A stretch of 64,000 nt of DNA from Tolypeutes matacus (Eukaryota > Chordata > Mammalia > Cingulata > Chlamyphoridae). Of the stretch, positions 35,161 through 47,904 are shown piece by piece (position 1 is the first letter of the stretch; every line of letters begins with the position of its first letter). The notes under the pieces are model-generated. The model was not told where the DNA came from. It saw only the letters and a program-made list of their open reading frames with translations, and did no database searches. The stretch is taken from positions 56,411 through 120,410 of the forward strand of contig JAKSZT010054009.1 in assembly GCA_026826555.1 (NCBI GenBank), written 5' to 3'. The position numbers and the translations under genes are program-made.

Positions 35161-36169
35161 CATGAACTATTTAGAAAAACATAAGTTTAAATTGTATATC
35201 TATATTCCCAAATAAATTTCAAACAAATATGGAAGAAGAGAAAATACTCGCTGTTAGATGAAAATACACGTGAATATACCAATATATAAATTTCTGTGTA
35301 GATAAATATAATCTTAAAAAGGAAAAGCCCTTTCTGAATATAAATAAAAACTTTGGTAGAAATAAGAGAGGAATAGATTTTAAAAATTGGGCCATAATAT
35401 TGAAAAACTCAATGAGAAAATATACCATGTAGAAAAATTAAAATAAAAAATAATAAATGACGAATCTCTTAATTATGAAACTAGAAATGTTAGTTCTTTT
35501 TTGAGGAAAAATGCCATTGGATATTAGAAATTCCCAAAGGAGATGTACATGAGGGTATAAATGATTGAAATTTTTTCATCATAGTATTATTGTATGAAAA
35601 TGAAATAAAAACACAATGTCATCTTCAGTGAAGGATTTAAAAAGTCCGTTTTAGAATAAAGTAATAATGCAAAATTCTTTATGGTAGGGAACAAACAACA
35701 CTGTCATATACTGCTACAAATGGATAATGGGTCTGCTGCTCTGGAATGAAGAAGTTAAATTGGAACACAGACCTTTTTCAGGGAAATGAGTACTTGCCAA
35801 TACCCAAGGTAAAATTATTTCCAACAGGCTACACTAAATTTTTAAAAGTCATTATCTCTAAGTTGTAACATTAATCTTTATTTTTATATTTGTTTTTTTC
35901 TAGTGTATCTTTCAAACTGCAAAATGAACCCACAAGCATTCTGGCCTTAATAAATGAGAGCTTTAACAGGTTGATGTTATTGAAAAATTTTTCACAAAAA
36001 AATATGCAAATGAGAAGAGAGTAAATTGTAAAGATAAAAACTGTAGTTAATGAATTAAAAGACAGAAAAATCATAGAGCTGAAAAAGAAATCTCACAGCC
36101 AATTCTATGTCAAAAGCCAACAAATAGAGAAAAATAGTCCAAAGTTTTCTATGTCTTCTAGGGTTGTAC
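35161..36169. other. AT-rich stretch, nothing recognised
   Basis: Strongly A/T-rich. There is no gene; it may hold further L1 debris, but I cannot align it. Confidence 0.35.
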
Positions 36170-36735
36170 CATCCTAAAAATTTTCCATTTTCTTTAAATT
36201 GTCTAATTTTTTTGCCTACAGTTGTTCATATTATCCTCTTAGATCTCTTTTATTTCTGTGGGATCAGTAGTTAATTTCCCTATTATGATTTTTTTCCATC
36301 TTCTCTTTTTCTTTGTCATTTTAGCTAAGGATTTTTCAATTTTTTTAAGCTTCTCAAAAAAACTAACTTACGTTTCTCAAAGAGCCAACTTATGGTCCAG
36401 GATTTACTATCTTATATAAGACAGTAAACCCTCATGTAAAACACAAATATGGTTGATATGGTATATATAAGACTGTTTTTACAAGTATAAATATCCTAGA
36501 GAGAAGGAAAAAGAATAACAGCTAAATATGGCAGAAGAAGCATGGAGAGATTGAGAGGTGATGAGTTTTGTTTGTTTTTGATTATTTTTATTATTATTGA
36601 AATAATGAAAGTGCTCTAAGAATGATTGAAGTGATGAATGCACAAGTATGTGATTATACAAAGTGCTATTCATTGTACACTTTGGGTGGATTAATGCTTT
36701 ATTAATATGTAACAATAAAATTAATTTAAAAAAAT
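36170..36735 (+). mobile_element. LINE-1 3' UTR with inverted ORF2 piece
   Basis: Bases 36404-36735 match the plus-strand L1 3' UTR that ends at 7268 (CATGTAAAACACAAATATGG through TAATATGTAACAATAAAATT and the A-rich tail). Bases 36170-36403 read as L1 ORF2 in the opposite direction. An inverted 5' piece joined to a 3' end is the known outcome of L1 twin priming, although the inverted part could belong to the ancient L1 at 34130. The tail spans the palindrome's inner breakpoint. Confidence 0.65.
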
Positions 36736-36759
36736 AAGATCTATACACAAATCTCTATC

Positions 36760-39300
36760 CCAGACTTTTTGTCACCAGTTTTCCAATCATGTTCCTTCAA
36801 AATCCCTGATCATCCAGGCAACTCACTGGCTACATCCCATGAATTGGTATACAAATGCATATCTGGCCATTTTCCTTCAAAGCAAATTGAATAGCAAGGT
36901 ACCCTACTTGAAGTTCTGCCCCCTGGGTGGATATCCTTTCAACACTGCCTTTCTAGTGTAGCCTAGAAAGGAGCTGCAATGCTGCAGCTGTCCACTTATA
37001 GGCAGTCCTTGTATATCATGCAGAACTATCTCATAACAAGACCTAAATTTTCCTTACTTAGTCAGTTGATCATAGTGAACTCCACATGAGACAAAAGTCA
37101 TTGTTTGCAAAACAGAATCCAATGTGGGAGAAATGGGGGCCATGTGCATTTGGGTCACTTTCTGTGCAATTTACTTGTGTTTTCAGGGCCAGCAAGAGCC
37201 AGATATCTTATATATCTGCTGCATGTGATGATGGAGTGATGCTATGCATGCCTAAATTTTTGGGTTGGTGGATCAGAAAATATCAAGCTCATGTTAGTCA
37301 ACTCTGGTCTCATGGTTACTTGCTGATCCATGGCTAAAAGCAGGGTGCATGGTGTTTATCAAAAGGAGAGAACTTTTCTATAGTGGATTTCAATGCGTAA
37401 CTCCAAACTCCTTGGGGTCTATACTGTGATTCTCACAAATGGTTACATCAATGTCTCTGAACTGCAACTTTATTTGTTACAGAACCTTTCAGAAAAATTG
37501 TTATGGTGGATCATATGACCCAAGTGGCAGAGCAGCTTGTATGGCAGCCTTGACCAGTTGCAGATCCTCCTCTTTTCCAAGTCATCACTCAAATCTAACA
37601 ACTTTTCAGGTCACTCAGTAAATGGACTAGAATACCAGAGCCAAATGAGTAATATGTTACATCTAAAATTCCAGAAACCAAGTAAGTGTTTGTGTCTTTT
37701 TTGCTTGCATGGGGAGCCAGATGCAACAACTTATCCTTCACCTTAGAAGGGATGCCTAGAGAAGCCTGCATAACTGGACAGTTAGATTTCACTGAGACAG
37801 AAGTTCCCTGACTTTTTGTTGATTTTTCCTACAATAATATGACGTGCAAATATCTTATCAAGAAGTCTAGAGAAGTTGCTACTTCTTGCTCAATAGGTCT
37901 TATCAGCATAATGTTATCAATATAATTAAACAGTATGATGTTTTAGGAAGGAAAAGGAAATCAAGCTTCCTTAGGAGTAGATTAGGACATAGGACTAGAG
38001 TTTCATATGCCCCTGAGTTAGAACAGTGGAGGCATATTTCTGACCTTGAGAAATGAAAGCAAACTTTTTCTTGTGATCTTTAGTTACAATATAAAAGAAA
38101 CATTTGCCAGATCAATAGCTACATAACAGGGTTTTTAGTTACCCAAATGCTAACACAAATATCATACAATTGGATGGCTTAAATGAGGGGAATTTATTGG
38201 TTCATAGTTTTGAAGCTGAGAAAACTCCAAAATTAAGGTTTCAGCAAGGAGGTACTTTGTCCTTGAAGACTGTGAAGTTCTGGGCCTGGCCACCAGTGAT
38301 CCTTGTGTTCTTGGTTTTCCTCTCAATTAAACTTTCTCAGATGATGTCATCTCATTTCTCTTCTGGGTTCCATTGCCTTCCAGTATTTTGATGTGGCTTT
38401 CATTCTGTTTCCATCTCCATAAGGCCTCCAATAATAGGGTTAAGATGCATCCTGTTTCAGTTGGCTTACATCTTATCTAAAAATAGTAATTTCTAATAGT
38501 ACTATTTACAATGGAGTCACACTGATAGGAATGTTTGAAGATTAAGACCATGCTTTTCTGGGCTAAATAATTCAACCTGTCACACTAGATTCCAGTGGAT
38601 GTGTTCATTTTCTCAAAAAGTGACAAAACATGGAATAGCATCTGATATTGGAGTCAGCACATGGTTAAGTTTACAATAATCCACTTTCATCCTCCAAGAT
38701 CCATCTGTTTCCTGTATAGGCCAAATAGTAGATTTGAAATTTGTGTGGTGGAACTCATCACCTCTGTGACTTCAAATCCTTGTTGGTGGCACTATCTCTG
38801 CAATCCTACCAAGAGTGTGGTATTACTTTTGTTTCACTATTTTTATTGGTTGAGGCAATTAAAGTGGCTTCAACTTGGCCTTTCCCACCATAATATCCCT
38901 AATTCCACAAGTCAGGGGAAAAGTGGAGATTCCCTACATTGCTAAGTATGTCTATTTCAATTATACATTCTGGACGTGGAGAAGTAATAACAGAATGGGA
39001 CTGATAACCCCCTGGAATCACTGTAGACACAGACCTGATCTACATCTCCATTGATTACTTGATCTCCATAACTCTTTACATTTACTGGTGGACCACAGTG
39101 ATGTTTTGGGTCTCACATAATTCATGTAATTTCGAGCAAATGTCTGTTAATCCCTGAAATGACTGATCATTTCCTTTCCCCCCGTGCACAATTACACAGT
39201 TAGAAGGCCATTTGTATGTTTAGGAATTGCTGGGAAGAATATTTGGTAGCATAGAGGGTCTTTGCCCATGTGTCTTGGTCTTTGCTTCATTCAAGGGGTT
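36760..39300 (-). mobile_element. ERVL-like pol fossil (right arm)
   Basis: Inverted duplicate of 8456-11030, with the same broken protease/RT/RNase H-like order on the minus strand and the same LTR-like interruption (38131-38588). Small indels separate the arms; for example, about 20 bases of the 10420-10440 region are missing near 37336. Non-functional. Confidence 0.7.
38131..38588. mobile_element. LTR-like block in ERVL-like pol (right arm)
   Basis: Inverted duplicate of 9167-9618, at the same position in the RT sequence. Confidence 0.5.
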
Positions 39301-39909
39301 CTGGACCTCTAAGGTATTACAAGTTTGAGAATTGATTGTGGCATCATGAATTTGTTTTGGTGATAAAAGTTAGGCTTTTGTTCACTTGACTTAGAACACT
39401 TCTACTTATAGAAACCAGGAAGAATCTAGTAGAACACCCATCCATTAATTCAAGATGCCCCAAGATCAACTAACCAATGCCACATGTCTCTTCATGTCAG
39501 ACTATTCTGACAGCAGATTCAAAATTTTAATCAGAATAGTCTGACTTTCAGAGAAATATCACAAATGAAGGTCCATCCAAAGAAAGTCTGTTAGCTTTCT
39601 CTGAAGGGTACAAATAGTTCACATTAGAGTTAAGACAAGTGCCATTTTTTAAAATTTTGATTGTTTTATATTCAAATGTATTCTAAAGACCTCAGGAGAT
39701 TTCATTCACTGTGAACTTTTCTGCCATAGGCCACACATCTTAACATCAAAGAGGAAAAAAGCCAGCACCGACTGAATGCATTAGAACATAGCTCTGATTT
39801 AATATGCAGGCCTGCAAGTTTTCATGTTGAAACCAATGTAACTAATTGGTTTGTTGTAACACAAATATTCCAAATAAACTGGACTGTTTCTGTCAAAAAA
39901 AAAAAAAAA
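39300..39909 (+). pseudogene. Retroposed mRNA 3' end (right arm)
   Basis: Duplicate of 7826-8455 on the plus strand. AATAAA at 39873-39878 is followed 16 bases later by an A run (39895-39909). No parent gene is recognised. Having it in both arms shows that the retroposition preceded the inverted duplication. Confidence 0.65.
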
Positions 39910-40450
39910 GAGACAGGCACAAATGTAGACATATGCACACAAGCACACACCGACAAACAGGGAAATAGAAACACACAAATGCTCCATGAAATGTTCTCTT
40001 GGTGCCAAGTTTATATCATGCTTTTCTCATTTGCCTAAGAACTGAGCAGGTCAGGAGTGAGACGAGCTCAAGCTGACAACATGAGATTATTTCCCAATAA
40101 TATTTAGAAATGCTACACAGAAATTCTATTTAGCAAAGATCCTTGCATATGAAAACTAAGGGTTCATTTTGGTATGGCAATTCACTCAATTGCAAATCAC
40201 CCCTGATAGTCTGTGATAAAGAAACTTTCCTTAGTTCTGGTGGCATTCCAATCTAGGTAACATAACCTGATATGCAGAAAAAATGAAGAAAAGAGCAAAA
40301 ACCAGTTAATCAAAAATAAAATACTGATATTTTCACAGTGTCAAGTCAACATACAAATTGAACACCCCAGGAGTAAAATAAGCAAAGGGAACAAACCAAC
40401 ATTTCACAAAAGAAAATACAGTAACACAAATGTTGGGGATTTTTATGTAA
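39910..40450 (-). other. OR 5'-flank copy (right arm)
   Basis: Inverted duplicate of 7269-7825. It faces away from OR fragment C at 43458 and lies directly beside an L1 3' end. Confidence 0.68.
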
Positions 40451-40454
40451 AGAG

Positions 40455-43400
40455 GTAGATGATTTTTTAAAAAAAAATCAATGTAATTGTTACATATTAA
40501 TAAAGCATAAATCCATTCAAAGAGTACAATCAATGCTATTTGGTGTAATCACATATTTGCTCATTCATCACCCCAATCATTCCTAGAGCAATTTCTTTAT
40601 TCCAATAATAATAATAAACAAAAAACAAACAAGCAAAGAAAACTAATCACCTCTCAATCTCTCTGTGCTTATCCTGCCATACACACATAGCTGATATTCT
40701 TTTTCTTCTTTCTAGCATATTTGTATTTACATTTTGTAAAAATTGTATTATATATGCAATATGTCCCATATTTGTGTTTTACATGAGGTTTTACTCTCTT
40801 ATATAAGTAAGTAATATGTGACCTATATTCTAATTATTAACACCATGCATTTACACAATATATTTGGTTCATAATATTGCAATTGTACAGTATTTGTCCT
40901 ATTATATCTGGCTTGTCTCACTCAACATAATGTCCTCCAGGTTTATCCATGTTGCCCTATGCTTCACAACTTCATTTCTTCTTATCATTGCACAATATTA
41001 CATGTGTATACATCACAAATTGTTTATCCACTCATCAGTTGATGGACACCAGGGTTGTTTTGAACTTTTTACAATCATGAATAATGTTGCTATGAATATC
41101 AGTGTGCAGATTTCAATTTGTGTCTCTGATCTCAGTTCTTTGGATATATACCTAGAAAGGTCACATGGCAAGTCTATATTCAACTTCCTTAGGAACTGCC
41201 AAACAGTCCTCCACAGTGGCTGTGGAGTGGCTACATTCTAACCTAAAGACCAACAGTGAATAAGTTTCCCTACCTATCCACATCCTCTCCAACATTTACA
41301 ATTTTCTGACTTTTAAATAGCAGACAGTCTAACAGATGTGAAATGATATCTCATTGTGGTTTTGATTTGCATTTCCTTAATCACTAGTGATGTTGATTTT
41401 TTTTCATGTTTCTTCACCATTTGTATTTCTTCTTGGACAATTGTCTTTTCAAGTCTTTTGCACAGTTTTAATTGGGTAGTTTGTCTTTTTATCGTTGAGT
41501 TGTATGATCTCTTTGTATATCATGAATATTAAACCCCTATTGGATATGTAATGTCAAATATTTCTCCCATTGATTTAGCTGCCTTTTCACCCTTTTGACA
41601 AAGTCCTTTGAGATGCTAAAGTGTTTAATTTTGAGAAGGTCCCATTTATCTATTTTTTCTTTTGTTGCTCATGCTTTGGGTATAACGTTTAAGAAACTGC
41701 CACTACCACAATTCTTGAAAATATTTTTTTTTTCATTTTCTTATAGAAGTTTTATGGTTATTCATTTTATATTTAGGTCCTTGATACATTTTGAAATAAT
41801 TTTTATATAATGTGTGAGATAGAGGTCTATTTTCTTTCTTTTGAATATAGATATCCATTTCTCAGAGAACCATTTATTTATTTTTTGCTTACATAAAAGA
41901 GATATATATATATTTACATATTTTAAAAGATGCTTAGATTACATAAAATTTCCACAAAAAATAAAGTGATTCCCATGTTCCCCACCTCCCACACCTCCCA
42001 TAACATCCGACATAAACATCTTTCATTAGTGTGGCACATTACCTGCAATGGCTATACACATCCTGGGGCTTTGCCACTAAGAATGGACCACAGTTCACAT
42101 TGGAGACCACACTCTCTTCCACACAGTTCTACATGTTATATGCTGATGTAAAATGACCTGTGTTTGTCATTGTAATGTCACTCAGGATAATTCCCAAGTC
42201 CTGAGAAAGCTCCTGTATTACAACAGCTTTTCCCTTCCCTGCCCTGAAAACATCTAGTGGCCACTGGCTCCACCTCACTGTTATAATTTCTTCCATTGCT
42301 TGAGTCACAATATGTCTACAACAGAATATAATTAAGTCCACTCTAGCCTGTAGCTCTTCCCCCAATCCTGAGGAGTTTGGAATAGTGATGTCCACTCCAT
42401 CTCCAAGTGAGAGGGGGCTTATATCCCATGGATATGGTGGATGGGATTATCCTGCCTTCAGCTGCAAGCTCTCTCCATTCCCTGGGATGGCCATTATCCA
42501 TCATCGTCTCCTCACCAGGTGACTTGGGTGAGTCCATTGAGCTGCAGAGTAGGAGTTGCAGCTCCACCGAGATTCTAGGCACAGCTGGCACATGGACAAG
42601 CCAGAGACTCCAGTCTCTGGAAGTACACCTACAAACTCCAGCATCACATATAGGTTTGAATAGAAGGGACTGATGGACCATGTGCAGGGAGGACTTATTT
42701 GAGTCCAACTGTCACTCTCAAGAGCACAGGTTCCAAAGTAGAGCCCACTGATATGGAATCAATCTCTGGAGCTATCCCCCCCTTATACAGGACATGGGTG
42801 TCTCCAGAGCCCCCAGGAGCCCATCTTTGTGGGGTGATATCCACTTTTGTGATCTATGAGATCTTACTGAGGTGTGTGTAAGCATTGCCTCTGGGATAAC
42901 CTCCTGACTCTCTTTGAAGTCTCTTAGACACATGAACTCATTTGCTTTACCATTTCCCCCTTTTATTCAAGATCTTTTTCCAGGCATATTGCCAGTTGGC
43001 ACTTGGTATTAATCCCTCGTTTCCAAGGAGGCTTATCCCCAGGAGTCATGTCCCATGCTGGGGGGAAGGTAATGCATTCATATACTGAGTTTGGCTTAGA
43101 GAGAGGCCACATTTGAACAACAAGGAGGCTTTCAGGTGGCAGCCCCTAGGCACCCCATAACAGTAGGCTAAGTTTCAATTACAAGAGCAAAGACTCATAA
43201 GGCTAGTCATCAATAACAAGAACACATCAGTGGACTTTCCTTTTTTGCCAGACACTGCCCCTGCCCTTGGGGGACTGTTTCTGCTCCCTTGGAGAATGTG
43301 GCAGATCTCTCCAAGCCAGAACCATTTATTGAATAGACTGTTTTGGCCCACCTGGGAAGGCTTGACTACTTTGTCAAAAATCACTCAACTGTAGATATGA

Positions 43401-43457
43401 TGGTCTATTTCTGAGTTCTCAATTCAGTTTCATTTGTCAATGTGTTTGTCTTTATGG
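40455..43457 (-). mobile_element. LINE-1 3' part, split (right arm)
   Basis: Inverted duplicate of 4284-7268. The 3' UTR is at 40455-40860 and ORF2 C-terminal sequence extends to about 41880. The 3'-module insertion occupies 41895-43318, and remaining ORF2 runs to the OR junction at 43457. The minus frame 42708-42343 (121 codons) belongs to the module. Confidence 0.87.
41895..43318 (-). mobile_element. L1 3'-UTR module insertion (right arm)
   Basis: Inverted duplicate of 4431-5855, flanked by ACCATTTATT repeats (about 43320 and 41868) as target duplication. The TATA-like motif is altered here (42775-42790). Confidence 0.85.
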
Positions 43458-43809
43458 CTTTATCAATGATAAAATGAGGTATTTTGCAACTAGTCTGCTG
43501 GATGGTGGTACCCTTCCTGGGATCCTTTACTCTTATTGCAAGATTGTGTTGTCCATACAAGCCATCTCATCAGCTCAGTGGAAGTATGAAACATTTTCCA
43601 CCTATTCATATTACCTACAGTTCTCTCCTTATTTTACTGTATGCATGTAGGTGACTTCATGAGTTCTTTTCCTGTGCACAACGGACATGCATGTGCACCA
43701 TCCTTGGTGATTACCCCATGGTCATGCCCATACTGAACCCCTTCATCTACAGTTTGAGGAATAAAGACATAAAGGGGTTCTGAGGAGGTTCTTTCTAGGG
43801 AAGCCATAA
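43458..43809 (+). pseudogene. Olfactory receptor fragment C (right arm)
   Basis: Duplicate of 3939-4283 on the plus strand. It runs from TM5 (I-L-Y-S-Y-C-K-I-V-L-S-I) through [17 protein letters not shown] to a stop at 43807-43809, with an earlier in-frame TGA near 43785. The 5' part is absent; the L1 begins at the cut. The 3' flank follows normally. Non-functional. Confidence 0.86.
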
Positions 43810-45019
43810 AAGGGTCATTTGACCTGGGCTATGCCTGTTATTTCAGGCTCAGAAATTGTGGCTCAGAACCTGAAATTGTGATTCTATGAACATTCCATAG
43901 AACCAAAACCTACCTTAGGCAGATATGAACTTAAACATGATGAAGTAAACCATTCAAGACTCTTTCTGTTACTCTAAACAAAACATCTGCCCCTTTTCTA
44001 CATTTCATCATAAAATGTAAGACTATTGTCATTGTCCAACATCTGCATACCTGGAAATGACTCTAAAGGTAATCACATTTGATAGTTAGATATCCAAAGT
44101 GTTCTTGAATAACTGAATTATCATAATGCTGTCTTCCAGTATCTGAAAGATGGCTCAAAGCAATAAGCAGTCAATAGTCCTTAATGCCCTCAATTCTGCT
44201 CACTACGATTATTGTATCAGTTAGCTAGAGCTGCATACCTGGAAAGTTGTGTTGATCTCTGCAGAATTCTTCAAGTATTTATAGCCAGCTGACAAGTCTC
44301 TGTTTGTTCTAGCAGGGTACTTTTACATGTGTAGGCTTTCCTTTATATAGACTTGTCCAGGCTGACCTTGGGTGAGACAACTGGCATTTCTTCCACATGT
44401 TTTGTTCTCTTACACAGACTCCTAAGGATTTCTAGCCTGATCATAGGAGTTGGTGGAGGGGGTGTTCATGCAGGAGTTTTTGATATTCCTTATATTAAAT
44501 CATAAAATTTTGTTCTCTTCAGGTCACATTTGAAATGGAAATAAATAACAGACCCATACACTAGAAAAAGGAAGGAGTAAAAGGCATTAGGTGCATTCAT
44601 TTGGTAGGACATTGCCCCCTTCCTGAGTGGGAGGCTTGAGATGAGTTGGGGGAACATGGAGACTCCAGTGTTATTAGCAGGCACCTCATGAATTGATGAT
44701 CAATGGTCTATCCCAGTTTCCTTTTCAGGTTTCATGACCACTTAGTCTTATCATATGCATAATAATAAATTGAGTTCTTTCAACTGGTTCCCTTTTGTCA
44801 TGATTTTGCCTTATTCTAGTTGTTCTATTTTGGAGTTATTGTAATGCATCAAGGGATTCATTTGTGTGCAGCAGTCATCAAATAACAAAGTGCAATATCA
44901 TTGTGTGACTATTACAAAATACATGTGACATCTAACTAGTTTTTATCCCCTTGCAGATCATTTCTTAGTGGGAAATGTTACAATAATTCTAAAATATACT
45001 AAAAAACAGTTAATCTAGA
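43810..45019 (+). other. OR 3' flank (right arm), up to the L1 target site
   Basis: Duplicate of 2700-3938. It ends in the target sequence AAAAAACAGTTAATCTAG (45001-45018), which is repeated after the L1. Confidence 0.7.
45001..45018. repeat. Target-site duplication, 5' copy
   Basis: AAAAAACAGTTAATCTAG; the matching copy follows the A tail at about 54527-54544 with one A-to-G change. Read on the opposite strand the cut site is TTTT/AG, a normal L1 endonuclease target. Confidence 0.9.
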
Positions 45020-46845
45020 CTTTGAAGATGGTGTTAGTGTAGGATGGCACACACTACAAGCTCCCAGAGCAAGGCGTATTGTGGACGGGGTCCTGCCCAG
45101 GGTTCTGTGCTATGTGCACATGGATTGAGAAGCTTGGGACATCTATCTGCACAGATTAATGGCATGGATGGAGCGGCAGAGATTCGTGAGTTTTAAGACT
45201 GCCGGTGTTGGTTCGCACAGACAACTGAGCCCCGTCGATAGGGAAAAAATAAATAAAATGGTCAGTTAGATCCATGAGCAGGGCTCAGCAACCAGAGACA
45301 GGACCTGGTGGGAGGGGACACTCTCTAGGGGGGCTGTGTTAAAGGGGTGAGAGAGTTTTATTTTCTGGGGATTTTCTGGGGATTTGGCTGCCTGGAGCCC
45401 CTTGGACATTGGGTGAACAGAAGAGCCAGAGCGAATTGGTACCTGGTGGAGGGGAGGGGTGATTCTGTTCAGGGAGGGAGTTGATTTGCCTAGCTGTCCA
45501 GTGATAAGCGCTGGGCCACTGTGGAGCCAAGAAGAGGGGGCGCTCTCCAAAAGAGAGAGGGTTCTGTTGGAGGGCAGGGAAGGGAATTTTTTTTTGCCAT
45601 CGATTCAGCTGCCTGGACCACCCCATAGCTTTGGGGAGCAGATAAGACAACTTGAAGAAGCATCAGGCTGAGAGGAGAGGCAAATCTTCTGAGTCAACAT
45701 GATTTACCCAGCAACCCGGGGACATTGAGGCTCAGCTCCAGAAGGGGTGCAGTCGGCCATCTTTAGCATTCTGCACTGACTAACATCAGAGCTACAGGGA
45801 GTCCAGGAAGTGGGACGTACTTGATTAATTTCCATGAGCCCAGCTAGGGTACCTTCTGTAAGGGGGTTGGTCAAGATGAGGAAATATTTTGGGTCCTGTA
45901 TTTCACCAAAAAAAAAAAAAAGTGAGAAGGTCACTTCAATAAATGAAAAATAAATTCATTTTAATTTAGTTTAATAGCTAAAAGCTGTTTCAGGACCTGC
46001 ATATAGAAGCCTGTGGGGAAATTGATTGATAAACACAAGCAGGCAGAGAGGATCCACATGGACACTAGGGGAATCATTGACCCTCCTTACCTCTGTTTGA
46101 CTGCTTGCCTGTGTGGTTCTTTGGTTTTTCTCTGTTTATTTCTGGTCCCTTGCTTTTCTTTCCTCTCCCCCCTGCCTTCTTTTTTCTTTAATTTTTTAAA
46201 ATTAGGGGCTCCTAGCTTGTCGCTTCTTTCCTGTGCTTCTTCTTCAGTAATTTCCCACTCTCTGTCTATATTGATTTTGTATTCCAAACTATTGTTTATC
46301 CTTCCTTCATCTTTCTGCCTTCTGCTTTCTGCTGTGGCTGTTAGATACAACATTTTTTCATATGCCCACAAATTAAGGGTGTCAATTTCTATTCTATCTA
46401 TTTTGTTTTCTTCATTTTTATTAGTTTTAACTCTTTCCTTTCAGCACTCTCTTCACTATTTCTCTCCCTCATAATTCTAGTCTTCTAAATCACTATATAT
46501 ATATTCCTCTATTTGTTTTCCCAGTCCATTGTAGGAACTCCACTTTTTTTCCTATTACTCTACACTGCTTACACGAGTTAAATATTCATCTCCTTAAGTC
46601 TCATTTGGCCCTTCTTCTAATTTTTATCAATATTACTATTATCCTTCTGCCTTCCTTACATCTTTTGATTCCTCTGGCCCTAATTTTGTGTCTTCAAAGG
46701 AACATAGAAAGAAGCAAGGAAATAAAATTAGAAGAAAAAGTGCCAAATAGAAAACTTAACACACATGCAGAACCACCAGCTAAATAAAACTATAGAGCAT
46801 AGAGAAAAGCTAATAAACTGAACAAATCCATCAAGATAATACAAT
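45020..46845 (+). promoter_or_regulatory. L1 5' UTR / promoter region
   Basis: Single-copy 5' UTR aligned along its whole length to 16186-14410. It carries a YY1-like start motif (decayed here), a GC-richer first kilobase, then a T-rich part near 46090-46700. It is unrelated to the tandem-unit 5' UTR of the L1 at 61603. Promoter activity is inferred from position. Confidence 0.75.
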
Positions 46846-47819
46846 GACCAGAGGGCAACAAAAAAATACAAATGACTCTGAAAAACAGGAAAACATGGAC
46901 CAGTCCAATGAACAAATAAAAAACCAGGAAGTGATGCAGAACATCAAAACACTAATCAAAGCTATCCAAACAAATATCATGGACCAACTTAAAGAAGTAA
47001 AGGAATAGATCAAGGATATAAAGAAGACACTGGGAGAACATACTGAAGAAATTGCAAACATGCGTAAAAAGATAATAGATATTATGGTGAACAATGGCAC
47101 AATCCAAGAAATCAAAAAGGCGCTGGATTCACATATCAACAGATTTGAACAGGCATATGAAAGAATTAGTGATATGGAAGACAATACGGCTGAAATCAAA
47201 GAGGTAGTAGAACAGACAGACAAAAAGATAGAAAAAATCCAGCATGGACTCAGGGAATTAACTGATAATGCAAAATTCACAAACATATGAATTATAGGCA
47301 TTCTAGAAGGAGAAGAGAAGGGAAAGGAAACAAAAGAAGTGTTGAAGGATATATGGGTGAAAACCTGCCAACCCTATTGAGAGAGATGGATGTGCAGATC
47401 CAGGAAGGACAGTGCACCTCAAATAGTATAAATCCCAAGAGGCAAACTTCAAGACATATATTTGTCAAAATGTCAATACTCAAGACGAAGAGAAAATACT
47501 CAAGGCAGCAAGAGAAAAGAGAACCATCACATACAAGGGAAGCACAATAAGACTAAGTGCTGATTTCTCATCTGAAACCATGGAGGCAAGAAGACAGTGG
47601 TATGACATAGTCAAAATACTAAAAGAAAAAAACTTTCAGCCATGAATTCTCAATCCAGCAAAACTGACATTCAAAAATGATGGAGAGTTCAAAATATTCA
47701 CAGGTAAACAGAAATTAAGAGAGTATGTCAATAAGAAACCTGCACTTCAAGAAATACTAAAAGAATCTCTACAAGCTGAAAAGAAGAAACAAGGGAGAGA
47801 GAGTAGGGGGAGATTATAA
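46846..47819 (+). pseudogene. L1 ORF1, disrupted
   Basis: L1 ORF1 encodes the RNA-binding chaperone of the L1 particle. The start M-T-R-G-Q-Q-K at 46846 matches the copy at 14409. A stop (TAG) breaks the coiled coil near 47006. A reopened frame at 47060-47290 carries the heptad repeats and ends at a TGA near 47287, in the N-I-R-I-M-G motif. The C-terminal part (H-F-Q-P-like, R-P-A-L-Q-E-I-L-K-E-S) runs to the stop at 47817. The length, about 970 bases, is normal. Not functional. Confidence 0.9.
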
Positions 47820-47904
47820 AAAAAACTGAAAAGACAAAAAGAGAAACAAAACAACATATGACATACATTAACCCAAAGAAAAAATGCCCAAAGTAAGAAG
47901 TTCG

